From: CAWCKS01 sp963796195
Lineage (GTDB): Bacteria > Pseudomonadota > Alphaproteobacteria > Rhizobiales > Xanthobacteraceae
NCBI GenBank assembly: GCA_963796195.1
Contig: CAWCKS010000008.1
Coordinates: 124,001-188,000 of the forward strand
Direction: 5' to 3'
DNA length: 64,000 nt
The notes under the pieces were generated by a model. It was not told the origin of the DNA, ran no database searches, and saw only the letters and a list, made by a program, of their open reading frames with translations. Both the position numbers and the translations under genes were made by a program. Numbering within the stretch: position 1 is the first letter of the stretch; each line of letters starts with the position of its first letter. This document shows positions 28,777 to 38,933 of the stretch, one piece after another.

Positions 28777-29571
28777 CTAGCGCGTTGGCCGTCCGTTCGA
28801 TGATGGTGAGGCCGAGACCTCAAAGTCAAAGCCGCGATCAAATGGCTCATTGATAAGTTCGAAGTGCCACCACTCCCTGGCATAGGGACGAAAGCCTGCT
28901 CCCTGCATGCAGGATTTCAGTGTTTGACGGTTGCGTCGTGCTATCGCGCCGACAAGAGCGTTTGGCGTATTTGCAAGCACGTCCAGACAGTCGTAGCCCG
29001 TGCCAAAATCGATAGTTCCATCCTCGAATCTTTCGCCTTTTGGCGAAGTGCATGCCTTGAGGGGCTGCGAGGGATTTGCCGGCGGCGCGGATGAAAAAGC
29101 GGCTGGGACTATGCCCACATCCACCGTGCTCCCCCGCGAGTGAGCTGATCGTTTTGCGAGATAGCCAAGAGCGAATAGTTTTTCCTTATCGGTGCGTGGG
29201 TAGAATTCGGCTTTCATTTCGGAGTGAGCTGGATCTTTGCTCCACCGAAGAAAATCATCGACAGCCCGCTTCGGCCGATAGCAATCCCAGACGATAAGCG
29301 AGAGCTTTTTCTCGGCCAGCGTCCTCTGCACCGCTGCAAGAGCATTTGCGGCGGGTTCGCTGAGGATGCACTCGGCGGCGAGATAGCCCCTGACTGGCCG
29401 GCCTACAAAGTTATGAGATCCCGCATAGCGAATGTCCTGAACAATTGTGGGATCGATATCACGCAAATAAACGAAACCCTTGGGCAAGGCGGAGCCTGCC
29501 AAAGCCTGAGCAGGCAGCATCATGGTTATCAAGGCAAGGCCAGCACGGATGAGCATACTGAATATACTCAT
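28777..29571 (-). CDS. D-alanyl-D-alanine dipeptidase (VanX/DdpX type, M15D)
   Basis: 264-residue exported zinc dipeptidase of the VanX/DdpX family, which cleaves D-Ala-D-Ala. Signal peptide about 1-26. Landmarks: DIRYAGSHNFVGRPV, VWDCYRPKRAV (the Arg of YRP stabilises the transition state), zinc motif SAHSRGSTVDVG with His144 and Asp151, and the catalytic Glu and zinc His of REWWHFE. In non-glycopeptide-resistant proteobacteria such enzymes recycle D-Ala from peptidoglycan. It is followed by an Amidase_3 gene on the same strand. Confidence 0.88.
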   Translation of the reverse strand: MSIFSMLIRAGLALITMMLPAQALAGSALPKGFVYLRDIDPTIVQDIRYAGSHNFVGRPVRGYLAAECILSEPAANALAAVQRTLAEKKLSLIVWDCYRPKRAVDDFLRWSKDPAHSEMKAEFYPRTDKEKLFALGYLAKRSAHSRGSTVDVGIVPAAFSSAPPANPSQPLKACTSPKGERFEDGTIDFGTGYDCLDVLANTPNALVGAIARRNRQTLKSCMQGAGFRPYAREWWHFELINEPFDRGFDFEVSASPSSNGRPTR

Positions 29572-29669
29572 CCGCCGCCTGCGCGCGACGGGTCTGCTCT
29601 GACCAAAGGTCGCCAGCATCAATGCCAAAATCCGAAAGGGGATACGATGATGGCGTCGTCACCGCGCCA

Positions 29670-30706
29670 TCAGAGCGGACCGTCGAATGCCCACCGAGGA
29701 TCACAGAATTCATAAGCTGCCGCCGCGACGGCGTTGCTGACGATTTCCTGGCGTTCAGGCGAATCCATCTTGAGCTCTTCATCCCGGTTGATGATCGAGC
29801 CCGCCTCAAGCAGGACGGCAGGCATCCGGCTCTTTCTCAGCACAACGAGTTCATCGTAGCTATAGACGCCGGTGTCCTTGTTCAGCAGCGGGTGCCGGTA
29901 CCGACCCATGATGGGCTGGGTATATTGCTGGGCATATTGCAGGCCTTGCGCCTTCATTTCCTTGCCGACCAGTTCGGCGAACGAGAGGCTCGCCTTGAAG
30001 TCCGGATTGTCGCGGGAGACGTAGACGGAATAGCCGCTGAAGCGGTCGCTGAAATGGCTTTTCTTGCCCTCGAATTCCCAGTCCTCGAGGAGTTTGTTGG
30101 GCACGGAGTTATGATGGATCGACAGGAAGAGATTGGCGCGCAAATGACTGCCGCGGCGACACGTTTGAAGAGGCTGGGCTTGGCCCTGCCTTCGGTCACG
30201 ATCAGCCTCGTTTCGGCGAAGCCTTCGGCCTTCAATTGCTCTTCGATCCGCTGCGCAAGGCGCAGATTGAAGGCGAACTCGGGGATGTTGCGGGCGCTGA
30301 TCGCGCCTTCTGATTCGGCGGTATGTCCGACATCCACAACGATCCGGAATTTCGAGGGATAGCACGTTGATGGGACCAGCCCTAAAGCAGAAGGGTTCAA
30401 GTCGGCCGGCCCCAGGGTGGCAAGTCTTACAGTGTGGCGCTTTGGGGAGGCGGCATGCTTCGCGTGGGCGACCGGCTTTCGCGATGTCAGGCGAGCATGC
30501 GATTTGGCTGGCTTTGGCGCGCCTTTGAAGATATCCGACAGCCAGGCCGCGTCACTGGCCTCGATCGGCAGCAGCACCGACGCGGCCATCACGGCGATGA
30601 AGGCACAGCGGCGCGGCCAAACGCAAAAGCCTGACCCGGCGGATTTTCTCCCTGACGAAAGCAATCCCGACTTTCCCCGCAGAGTGATTTTGTGTTCGCG
30701 TTTCAC
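29670..30706 (-). CDS. N-acetylmuramoyl-L-alanine amidase, Amidase_3 (frameshifted)
   Basis: Zinc amidase that cuts the bond between MurNAc and the stem peptide in the periplasm. N-terminus MKREHKITLRGK with a hydrophobic export segment (about 33-50), then a basic Ala/Lys linker. The catalytic domain begins FRIVVDVGHTAESEGA (first zinc His), continues after one frame change near 30150 with ANLFLSIHHNSVP (second His) and ends with the catalytic Glu in AVLLEAGSIINRDEEL. About 345 residues when repaired. It neighbours a VanX-type dipeptidase, so both may serve murein turnover. Confidence 0.85.
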
Positions 30707-30822
30707 GACGGCATCGCGTCATCGGCCACATTAACAGGATTGTGACCGACCGGAAATGAATTGCGGGTTCCACTTGGCGGAGCGGGCCGAAAGCTCTTTG
30801 CGAGCGGCAGACGAATCGCTCC

Positions 30823-32008
30823 TTACCGCGCCTTGATCTCGTCGAATTTGGAAAGCGCCTGCTCAAATTTGGCATCGAACAGCCACATCGCATCAAGAAT
30901 GTCGCGGAAGGTTGCGGAGGTTCTTGCCCGGTCGGCATGTCCAAAGGCGAAGATGCTGTTGTTTCGCAGATATCCCATGATCGTCGGGTCGGAGATTTTG
31001 TAGTTGACCAGATCGCCGGACTTGAGCGCGGACCTGGTTGGAGCGGGAATGATCTGGATGAGTTCAAAGAGCTTCATCTGGTCGATCGGATTTGGCAGGG
31101 TTTTCACGATCGCCGGTATTTCCGGGAAAATATCTGCATGTGCGCTCATGAGGCCGTCTCGCACGGCGGTCCAGTGGTTGTATCGGTGATCCAGATTGCC
31201 GACCCGCGCCTCTTCCCTGTCGTCGCGAAGGCTCAGTGCAGGGTCAAAGGCCGCGATCGATTGTTTGATCGCCGCCCACTTGTTCCGACCATTTTGATCT
31301 TCGGATGGGCCAGTTTGCAGACTTCCCTTGTATCTGTTCGAGCGCGCATTCCCGATGTTTTGATTGCCGTTGGTCTCGGCAAAGAACAGACCCAGGCTGA
31401 TACGACCCGCCGCTTCTGCATCCGTCGCATCAAGGCCCCTGGCTCGCGCAATGGCCATTGCCAGATCGACAACGTCCTTGAATGGAGTATCTGAGTTTTG
31501 CGCGTTGACGGGCGGCGCCTGCATGAGGCCGAACAGTCTGCCGTACTCATCGAGCAGCGGCTCATTGTCGGCATCAAAGTACGCCGGGGGGATTCCGAAT
31601 TTGTTGCGGCCTTCCGATCCTGGACGGCACAGCGTCGGTGAGGTCCTTGTATGCGCTGATCATGTTGTTGCGCGCATGATAGAGCGCTTGTCCCGGCAGG
31701 TTCGGCAGCGGCTCTTTGGAATCGATCTGTGCGCGCCGCTGGCCCAGGATCGTCTCAAAGTCCTTTATTGCATCGTTGTAGGTATTGAGTGCATCCGATT
31801 GTTTTTTCGTGAGTGCGCGCGGCTGACCCAGCGCGGGGGAAATGAAGCTGAGATTGCCGATGGCGGCTGGAACGAGCGACGCGGCCGTGTTGATAACCAC
31901 GTCGATGGAAAGCACCTGCGTGAAGAAGAGTCCGAGAGCAAGCGCTGCCGTGGGCGCAGCGATATAGTTTTTTATCCGCGTGGCAGTCTCCCAAGGCCTA
32001 GGTTTCAC
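30823..32008 (-). CDS. Unrecognised exported or anchored protein (frameshifted)
   Basis: About 395 residues assembled from two frames joined near 31615. The N-terminal segment NYIAAPTAALALGLFFTQ is a signal or anchor. The first half (ALTKKQSDALNTYNDAIKDFETI, LPNLPGQALYHARNNMISAY) is helical; after the break it reads RNKFGIPPAYFDADNEPLLD, then KDVVDLAMAIARARGLDATD, RSNRYKGSLQTG, HRYNHWTAVRDGL and TRSALKSGDLVNYKI. GNARSNRYKGSLQ faintly recalls lysozyme-like or transglycosylase substrate segments, but no catalytic motif is secure. The start is uncertain: GTG 32008, a TTG at 32074, or an ACG codon placed 6 nt after GGGAG. Confidence 0.5.
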
Positions 32009-32246
32009 CGGATACAACTCATTGGATCGTGAACAAGGAACGCGCCGCCTGGCGAGACGGAACTCTCGACGCAATGGGCGTTCTTGGCACTTAGCGTAAT
32101 GCTGTCGCCGCCGGGGGACAAGCGGACGTCGGTCGGGTTGGCCAAGCCGAATTATGAATACACGACCTGGTTTGAGAGAACTCTCGCCGCAAACTTGCGT
32201 AAGATGCCGTCGTCAAGCCACCGCCAAAGCTGAGAGGAGAGGTGCC

Positions 32247-33056
32247 ATGCCTGAGGTCGATGCGGTGTTCGCAGGCTCGATTCCGGCACTCTATGACAAG
32301 TACCTCGGGCCGCTGATCTTCGAACCATATGCCAACGATCTGGCCCGCCGCCTGTCTGATCTCAAGGCCGGCAGCGTGCTCGAGATTGCCGCCGGCACCG
32401 GCATCGTCACCTCAGCCTTGATGAAGACGCTGCCGCCGGCCGTCAGCCTCGTCGCCACCGATCTCAACCAGGCCATGCTCGATGTTGCGGCGGTGAAGGA
32501 TTCTGCGAGCCGCGTCAGCTGGCAACAGGCGGACGCGCAGGCGCTGCCGTTTCCCGAAGCCGCGTTCGACGCAGTCGTGTGCCAATTCGGCGTGATGTTC
32601 TTTCCGGACAAGCCGAAAGCATACCGCGAGGCGCGCCGTGTCCTGAAGCGTGGTGGCCGTTACCTGTTCAACGTCTGGGACAGTCTTGCGCACAACGAAA
32701 TTGCGGATCTCGTCACCAGCGCGGTCGCCGAGCTGTTTCCGAACGATCCGCCGCGGTTCTTGGCGCGAACGCCTCACGGCTATCACGACAAGGACGCGAT
32801 CACGCCCGCGCTGAGGGAGGCGGGCTTCGTCGATGTTGCCATCGAGACGGTCGAGAGCCGGAGCAGGGCCGCAACGGCGGTCGATGCGGTGATCGGGCTC
32901 GTCCAGGGTACGCCGCTGCGCAGCGAGATCGAGGCGCGCGATGCCAAACGGCTGGCCGAGGCAACTGCTGCTGCGGCGGCCAAGGTGAGGGCAAGGTTCG
33001 GCGACGGGCCGATCGACGGCAAGATGCAGGCGCACGTGGTCACGGCGCGCAGCTGA
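32247..33056 (+). CDS. Class I SAM-dependent methyltransferase
   Basis: 269-residue UbiE/Methyltransf_11-like enzyme. Motif I is VLEIAAGTGIVTSALM (about 45-60), motif II region ATDLNQAMLDVA, motif III ALPFPEAAFDAVVCQFGVMFFPD and the post-motif VLKRGGRYLFNVWD. GAGAGGAGAGG lies just before ATG 32247. Substrate unknown; it stands alone with a hairpin 20-60 bp after its stop. Confidence 0.82.
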   Translation: MPEVDAVFAGSIPALYDKYLGPLIFEPYANDLARRLSDLKAGSVLEIAAGTGIVTSALMKTLPPAVSLVATDLNQAMLDVAAVKDSASRVSWQQADAQALPFPEAAFDAVVCQFGVMFFPDKPKAYREARRVLKRGGRYLFNVWDSLAHNEIADLVTSAVAELFPNDPPRFLARTPHGYHDKDAITPALREAGFVDVAIETVESRSRAATAVDAVIGLVQGTPLRSEIEARDAKRLAEATAAAAAKVRARFGDGPIDGKMQAHVVTARS

Positions 33057-33078
33057 GAGGCGTCTCCAAAGAATGATG

Positions 33079-33117
33079 GAGGAGAGCGGCCTTCTGCCCG
33101 TATACGCCGCTCTCCTC
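33079..33117 (+). terminator. Perfect 12-bp hairpin after methyltransferase gene
   Basis: Arms GAGGAGAGCGGC (33079-33090) and GCCGCTCTCCTC (33106-33117) pair perfectly around a 15-nt loop, starting 22 bp after the stop at 33056. There is no T-run, so it is either a weak intrinsic terminator, an mRNA-stabilising hairpin, or a member of the palindromic repeats seen elsewhere. Confidence 0.45.
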
Positions 33118-33278
33118 GCCCATCGGATGTCACCCGCGCGATCTTGCCTTCAGGAGGACGTGCGCGCCGGTCAGCTGGGCACGATCAGATTGCCACGGTC
33201 ATCCGGGGCGGACGTTGCGCTAGATCAAGGACGGCGGCTTCGCGGGCGCCGGTGAGAAAGAGGAATGGAGCAGTCTTG

Positions 33279-33685
33279 GTGAACGAACAGAAATCCGGCT
33301 CGGCGTTTCGGGCCATTCGGGCGATCGACTACACCGTCATCTTCGTGCGTGACATGGCGGCGATGCGCGCTTCTACGAAGGCGTGCTTGGCTTTGCATTG
33401 CTGCGCGAGCTGTCGCCCGGCTGGATCGAGTATCGCATTGGCGAAAATACGCTGGCGCTGGCGCGGCCAAGCCGAACCGCGGGTGATGCGCCGACGCCCC
33501 AGGGCAGTGCCTCGCTCCAGCTTGCATTCAAGGTGTCGGCGCCGGAGGTCGATCAGTGCGCCGACGAACTCGTGCGGCAGGGCGTCGAGCTGGTCTCGCC
33601 GCCGACCAACCAGGTCTTCGGCCATCGCACGCTGTTCTTCCGCGATCCCGATGGGAATCTGCTCGAGGTCTATGCAGAGATTTAG
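33279..33685 (+). CDS. VOC/glyoxalase-superfamily protein (frameshifted)
   Basis: About 135-residue vicinal-oxygen-chelate fold protein. GTG 33279 begins VNEQKSGSAFRAIRAIDYTVIFVRDM, 8 nt after GGAG. A frame change near 33365 follows and the rest reads FYEGVLGFALLRELSPGWIEY, LQLAFKV, and the typical C-terminal FFRDPDGNLLEVYAEI. The metal-binding Glu of LLEVY is present. These proteins range from dioxygenases to resistance binders; function not assignable. Confidence 0.75.
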
Positions 33686-33710
33686 CGGCCGCTGATCGCA
33701 TCGAATGCGG

Positions 33711-34613
33711 TCAGCCCCGGTCGGGATCGAGATCGGGAAAATTTGCCGCGCGCTTTTCCAGGAAATGGCTGACGCCTTCGACATAGTCCGATGTCTTGAC
33801 GCTGAGCTCGAGCTGGACGTCGGCGGTCGCGAGCGCGTCGCGAAAACTTTGCGCCATCGCCTTCCAGACCTGCGCCTTCATCACTGCGAGCGAACGCGGC
33901 GACACGGTCTTCGCGATCGTTGCCGCATAGGCCTGGACGTCGTCGCGGAAGCTTGCGAGCGGAAACACTTTGTTGACGAGGCCCATGGCCTCGGCCTCAG
34001 GCGCACTGATGCGCCGCGCCGTCATCAGCATTTCCAGGGCGCGCGAGGGACCGACCAGGCGCGGCAGCAGCCAGGAGATGCCGTGCTCGGCAATCAGGCC
34101 GCGCTGCGCGAACGACGTCGTGAAGAACATCGTGTCAGCGGCAAGCCGGATGTCGGCGCACAGCGCCGGGATCATGCCGCCGCCGGCGGCCGCGCCGTTG
34201 AGCGCTGCGATGATCGGCTTGCCGATCCGCATGAAATAGGAATAGCGCCTGACGTCCATGAACTCGACGCCGAGATCGGGACCGAGCGCGGAGGTCACAG
34301 CTTCGAAGAAGGCGGGATCGTCGGGCGGATAGACCGGGCGCGGCGCGCCGACTTTGCCGGCCTCCAGCCGCTGCCGGTCGGCGCCGGCGCAGAAGGCTTT
34401 TCCCGCGCCGGTCAGGACGATCACGCGCACGTCGGGGTCGGTCGCGGCCTTCAGCATGCCCTTCGAGACGCTGTAGGGCAGGGTCAGGTTGGTCGCGTTC
34501 ATCCGTTCGGGACGATTGAGCGTGATGGTCGCGACGCGATCCCGGGTCGAATAGAGGACTTCATTGTCGGGCACGTCGAGGTCGATGGTTTTGGTGCTGG
34601 CGGCTGCGGCCAC
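33711..34613 (-). CDS. Enoyl-CoA hydratase/isomerase family protein
   Basis: 300-residue intact crotonase-fold protein, start GTG 34613 behind AAGGA. Segments DNEVLYSTRDRVATITLNRP, GAGKAFCAGADRQRLEAG and GKPIIAALNGAAAGGG build the CoA site and oxyanion hole. The usual catalytic Glu pair is not evident in the GLIAEHGISWLLP stretch beyond the single Glu, so the exact reaction (hydration or isomerisation) is open. It closely resembles the interrupted gene at 20139-21004 and helps show where that one is broken. Confidence 0.88.
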   Translation of the reverse strand: MAAAASTKTIDLDVPDNEVLYSTRDRVATITLNRPERMNATNLTLPYSVSKGMLKAATDPDVRVIVLTGAGKAFCAGADRQRLEAGKVGAPRPVYPPDDPAFFEAVTSALGPDLGVEFMDVRRYSYFMRIGKPIIAALNGAAAGGGMIPALCADIRLAADTMFFTTSFAQRGLIAEHGISWLLPRLVGPSRALEMLMTARRISAPEAEAMGLVNKVFPLASFRDDVQAYAATIAKTVSPRSLAVMKAQVWKAMAQSFRDALATADVQLELSVKTSDYVEGVSHFLEKRAANFPDLDPDRG

Positions 34614-34718
34614 GGTCGCTTGTCCTTTTTGATTTGAGTGCAGTGGCTGGATTGCTTAAGGATAGCGGGCCGGGCGGGTGCGATCAATCAAGTCGGACGC
34701 GAGTGACGAGGAGTCGCA

Positions 34719-35440
34719 ATGAGCGAGGGACAAACAATATCAAGGCGCTGGTGTTCGACGTGTTCGGCACTGTGGTGGACTGGCGCACCAGCCTGATCGA
34801 CGAGCTCACCGCGTTCGGCAAACAGCGCGGCATCGCGGCCGACTGGGTCGCGCTGGTCGACGCCTGGCGCGAGGCCTATGCGCCGTCGATGAACGAGGTG
34901 CGCAACAATCCCGCGCGCGGATTTCTCAAGCTCGACATCCTGCACAGAAATTCGCTCGACAAGCTGATCGAGCGCTTCGGCATCAAGGGGCTGACCGAGG
35001 ACGACCGCCGCCACATCAATCTCGGCTGGCACCGGTTGAAGCCGTGGCCGGACAGTGTCAGCGGGCTGACGCGGCTGAAGAAGAAGTTTCTCATTGCGCC
35101 GCTGTCCAACGGCAACGTCGTGCTGCTGACCAACATGGCGAAGAACGCCGGCCTGCCGTGGGATTTGATCCTGAGCGCCGAGCTGTTCGAGCACTACAAG
35201 CCGGACAAGGAAACCTATCTCGGCGCGGCGCGGCTGCTCAGCCTCGAGCCGCGCGAGGTCATGATGGTCGCCGCCCACAACGGCGACCTGAAGGCCGCGC
35301 GCAGCCACGGCCTGATGACAGCTTTTGTCGCGCGGCCGACCGAATACGGCCCGCATCAGAAGCGCGATTTCAAGGCCGATGAGGACTGGACCTTCGTGGT
35401 CGACAGTTTCAACCAGCTTGCGGACCGATTGGGCTGTTAA
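34719..35440 (+). CDS. Type II haloacid dehalogenase (5' frameshift)
   Basis: About 240-residue HAD-family L-2-haloacid dehalogenase. Nucleophile Asp lies in FDVFGTVVDWR, the conserved Ser/Asn in APLSNGNVVLLTNMA, Lys in FEHYKPDKETYLGAA and the terminal acid pair region in MMVAAHNGDLKAARSHG. The ATG at 34719 follows GAGGAG perfectly but is one base out of frame with TNNIKALVFDVFG; a missing base in the GGG run near 34727 would restore MSEG(x)TNNIKALVF. Enzymes with this signature hydrolyse short 2-haloacids, though many genomic members are untested. Confidence 0.82.
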
Positions 35441-35504
35441 TAGCGGTTGCTTTGCCGGCCAGCTGAATGGCATGGAGCACCGCGAAACCCTATCTTGGCT
35501 GGCC

Positions 35505-37344
35505 ATGACCATCGCCGTGCCATTGCCGCAGCTGATCGAGCCGCCGTTTCTCGGCGTCGCGCACTCCGCGACCGGGCGTGTTTGGCGTGACCGCCTGACG
35601 GCGCGCGATGCCGCGCGCGCGCTTGCGATCGCGCAGCGTTACAACCTGCCTGAGATGCTGGCGCGGGTCATCGCCGGCCGCGGCGTCGAGCTCGACGCGG
35701 TCGAGGACTTTCTCGATCCGGCGATCCGCCGCGCCATGCCGGATCCGTTCACGGTGACGCAGATGGAGGCGGCGGCGAAGCGGATCGCCGACTGCCGTCA
35801 TTGCCGGCGAACGCGTTGCGATCTTCGGCGACTACGACGTCGACGGCGCGACCTCGGCGGCGCTGCTGGCCTGGCACCTGCGCCACGCCGGGCTCGATCC
35901 GCTGATCCATATTCCGGACCGGCTGTTCGAAGGCTATGGCCCGAACACCGAAGCAGTGAAGGCGCTCGCCGCAAAAGGCGCAACGCTACTGGTCACCGTC
36001 GACTGCGGCACCGCGAGCCTCGAGCCGCTGGCGGAAGCCAAAAAACTCGGCATGAGCATCGTGGTGATCGACCATCACCAGCCGGGCGACGTGCTGCCCG
36101 AGGTCGATGCCCTGGTCAACCCGAACCGGGCCGACGATGTCTCCGGCCTCGGCCATCTCGCGGCGGTTGGGCTCGTGTTCCTGACGCTTGTCGCCGTCAA
36201 TCGCGAGCTCAGGCAACGCGGCTTCTGGACGCCAGAACGTCCGGAGCCGGATCTGCTGTCCATGTTGCATCACGTCGCACTTGGCACGGTTGCTGATGTG
36301 GTGCCGCTGACCGGGCTGAACCGCGCGTTCGTCAAGAAAGGCTTGATCGCGCTGCGCCGGCGCGATCATGTCGGCCACACCGCGCTGATGGATGTTGCCC
36401 GCCTGACCGGCCCGCCGGAGGCGTGGCATCTCGGCTTTCTCTTGGGTCCCCGGATCAACGCGGGCGGCCGCATCGGCCGTGCCGATCTCGGCGTGCGGCT
36501 GTTGCTGGAGACCGACCCGTCGGAGGCGGCGCGGCTCGCCGCCGAGCTCGACCGACTCAACACCGAGCGGCGCGCCATCGAACAGTCAGCCGAAGCGCAG
36601 GCCGAAGCCGAAGCGATCGCAGCCCTCGGTGTCGAGGACAAGGGCGCCGTCATCGTCACCGCCGGCCAGGGCTGGCACCCCGGCATCGTCGGCATCGTCG
36701 CTGGCCGCCTGCGCGAAAAGTTCGGCCGGCCTGCGTTTGCCATCGCGCTGGAGCCCGGCGGCATCGGTACCGGTTCGGGCCGCTCGATCCCGGGCGTTGA
36801 TCTTGGCAAGGTGGTGCGGCAGGCTGTGCACGACGGCCTTTTGCTGAAAGGCGGCGGGCACGCCATGGCGGCCGGGGTCACGCTGCGGAAGGAACGCCTG
36901 GCCGAGTTTCGCGGCTTTGTCGAACAGGCGGTCGCAAGCGACGTCGCGAAAGCACGCCATGCCGATGAGCTGTTGATCGACGGCGCCGTCACCGCGCGCG
37001 CGGTGACGTCGGAGTTCGCCGCGCTGCTGGAGCGCGCCGGCCCGTTCGGTTCTGGCAATCCGGAGCCGGTGATCGCACTCGCCGATCATCAGCTGGTGTT
37101 CGCCGACGAAGTCGGCCAGGCGCACCTGCGCATCCGCCTGAAATCCGGCGACGGCGCGCTGGTCAACGGCATCGCGTTCCGCGCCATCGGCCAGAAGCTC
37201 GGCCGCGCGCTGACCGAAAATCGCGGCCAGCCGCTGCATGTCGCCGGCACGCTCAGCGTCGATCGCTACCAGGGCTCCGAGCGCGTGCAGCTGCGCGTGA
37301 TCGACGTCGCGGTGCCGACTCGCGAGCTGGCGATCATTCGATAG
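35505..37344 (+). CDS. recJ: Single-stranded-DNA-specific exonuclease RecJ (frameshifted)
   Basis: 5'-3' ssDNA exonuclease of recombination and mismatch repair, about 612 residues. DHH motifs: FGDYDVDGATSAALLAW, TVDCGTASLEP, VVIDHHQPGDVLP; DHHA1 end: SGRSIPGVDLG and KGGGHAMAAGVTL. One extra base near 35793 breaks the frame after KRIADA; reading on without it gives VIAGERVAIFGDYDVDG. The start MTIAVPLPQLIEPPF at 35505 fits relatives; ATG 35472 is in frame eleven codons earlier. Confidence 0.9.
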
Positions 37345-37495
37345 GTCGCAGGCCGAGGGGCACCAGCTTTTACAAAGCTAACTCCGGTGTCAGAAACTGT
37401 CGCATTAGTCATTTGAATTGACGGGATGTCTTTGATCTCGTGATGGTCGCGCAGCGGCGTCTCGCCGCGCCGACAAATCGCGGAGGACTTAAGTG

Positions 37496-37984
37496 ATGAC
37501 CAGCAAGCTTCGCAGTTGCCTGATTGCGGGAGCGATCGGCACGACACTCGCCCTTGTGTCCCCGGCGCTCGCGTTCCACGGCGGCGGTGGCATGGGGGGC
37601 GGCATGCATATAGGCGGCATGGGAGGCGGCATGCATTTTGGCGGGATGGGTGGGGGCACGCATTTCGGCGGCATGGGCGGCGCGCACTTTGGCGGCATGG
37701 GTGGCGCGCGTTTTGGCGGCCCGGGTTTCGCCGCACCAAGAAGCAGTTTTGCGGCGGTACATGTCGCAAGGCCGGGCTTCTCGACGTTCGCAAGGCCAGG
37801 TTTCGCGCCGCGCTTCTCGCATTTTGCGTTTCATGATCACCGCTTCTTCCACCACCATCGCTTTGCCTTTATCGGCGCACCGTTTCTTTTCGCAGGCGCG
37901 GCCTATGACAGCTGCTGGCGCAGAGTGTGGACGGCGTACGGACCGCGCTGGGTGGACGTCTGCAGCGATTACTACGGCTATTGA
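37496..37984 (+). CDS. Exported Gly/Met/His-rich repeat protein
   Basis: 162 residues. Signal peptide to SPALA, then about five copies of a GGMGG(G/A)xHFGG-type repeat (residues 28-75), followed by Phe/His-rich FSHFAFHDHRFFHHHRF and a C-terminal CWRRVWTAYGPRWVDVCSDYYGY segment with two Cys. The C-terminal block is familiar from many small Bradyrhizobium exported proteins. GGAGGACTTAAGTG places ATG 37496. His/Met content suggests metal contact, but the function is unknown. Confidence 0.7.
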   Translation: MTSKLRSCLIAGAIGTTLALVSPALAFHGGGGMGGGMHIGGMGGGMHFGGMGGGTHFGGMGGAHFGGMGGARFGGPGFAAPRSSFAAVHVARPGFSTFARPGFAPRFSHFAFHDHRFFHHHRFAFIGAPFLFAGAAYDSCWRRVWTAYGPRWVDVCSDYYGY

Positions 37985-38240
37985 GACCTGGTCACTGGCC
38001 TGAGCCTCGAAGGTCGTCCGGCGAGGGCCAATGAGTTCCCGACGCGCCGTGGTCGTTAGAGTTGCGGCGCGTCGGCGACGTCTATGTAAGCCGGCGGACG
38101 TGACGATCATCACATTGATTGCCTCAGCGGTGTCGAAGCGGCCGGGAGTTCGTTTCTGACACAGAAGTTAGCATCGGCATGTTCGATCTTTGCTAGACTG
38201 GCGCTCGGGGCTCCCGGTCTGTTGTTGGGAGGCACGAAGC

Positions 38241-38933
38241 ATGACAGGAGGCCATCGCCGCATCCTGGTCGTTGAGGACGATCCGGAGACCGCCGGCCAG
38301 CTTGTCGCGTCGCTGACCTCGAGCGGCTATCAGGTCGACCTGGCGGCGACCGGCAACGACGCTCTCAGCCGCGGCACGGCAAACGATTACGCGGTGGTCA
38401 CGATCGATCGCATGCTGCCCGACATCGACGGCATCGCGGTGATGCGGCAGTTGCGCAGCGAGGGCGTTGCGACGCCGTTCCTGATCATCAGCGCGCTCGG
38501 TGAAGTCGACGACCGCGTGCGCGGCTTGCGTGCCGGTGGCGACGATTACCTGGTCAAGCCGTTTTCCTTCGTCGAGCTGCTGGCGCGCGTCGAAGCACTT
38601 GGCCGCCGCAGCGACACCGTCGTCAAGGAGACCATTCTTCGGGTCGGCGATCTCGCTGTTGATCTCGTGTCGCGCACCGCCAGCCGGCACGGCAAGGATA
38701 TCTTCCTGTTTCCCCGCGAATTCCAGCTGCTCGAATATCTGGTGCGCAACGAGGGTCGGGTGGTGTCGCGCGCGATGTTGTTGCAGCACGTCTGGGATCT
38801 GCATTTCGATCCCTCGACCAACATCATCGATGTCTATGTCGGTCGGGTCAGGCGCAAGGTCGATGATCAGCAGGACTATCCGTTGATTCACACCGTGCGC
38901 GGCGTCGGGTACTGCCTCCGTGCTCCTGGCTAA
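38241..38933 (+). CDS. OmpR/PhoB-family response regulator
   Basis: 230-residue two-component regulator. Receiver domain with acidic pocket VVEDD, phospho-acceptor Asp56 in VTIDRMLPDIDG, and the Lys of DDYLVKPFS; winged-helix DNA-binding domain from about residue 130 (FLFPREFQLLEYLVRNEG, VDVYVGRVRRKVDD-like, HTVRGVGYCLR). GGGAGG precedes ATG 38241. Its gene overlaps that of the histidine kinase by 14 bp, so they form a partner pair. Output genes are not evident. Confidence 0.93.
   Translation: MTGGHRRILVVEDDPETAGQLVASLTSSGYQVDLAATGNDALSRGTANDYAVVTIDRMLPDIDGIAVMRQLRSEGVATPFLIISALGEVDDRVRGLRAGGDDYLVKPFSFVELLARVEALGRRSDTVVKETILRVGDLAVDLVSRTASRHGKDIFLFPREFQLLEYLVRNEGRVVSRAMLLQHVWDLHFDPSTNIIDVYVGRVRRKVDDQQDYPLIHTVRGVGYCLRAPG

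Noticed and set aside
20139..34613. The two enoyl-CoA hydratase genes as a recent duplication
   Set aside because: They share long blocks but differ at many residues throughout, so they are ordinary paralogues rather than a recent duplication.
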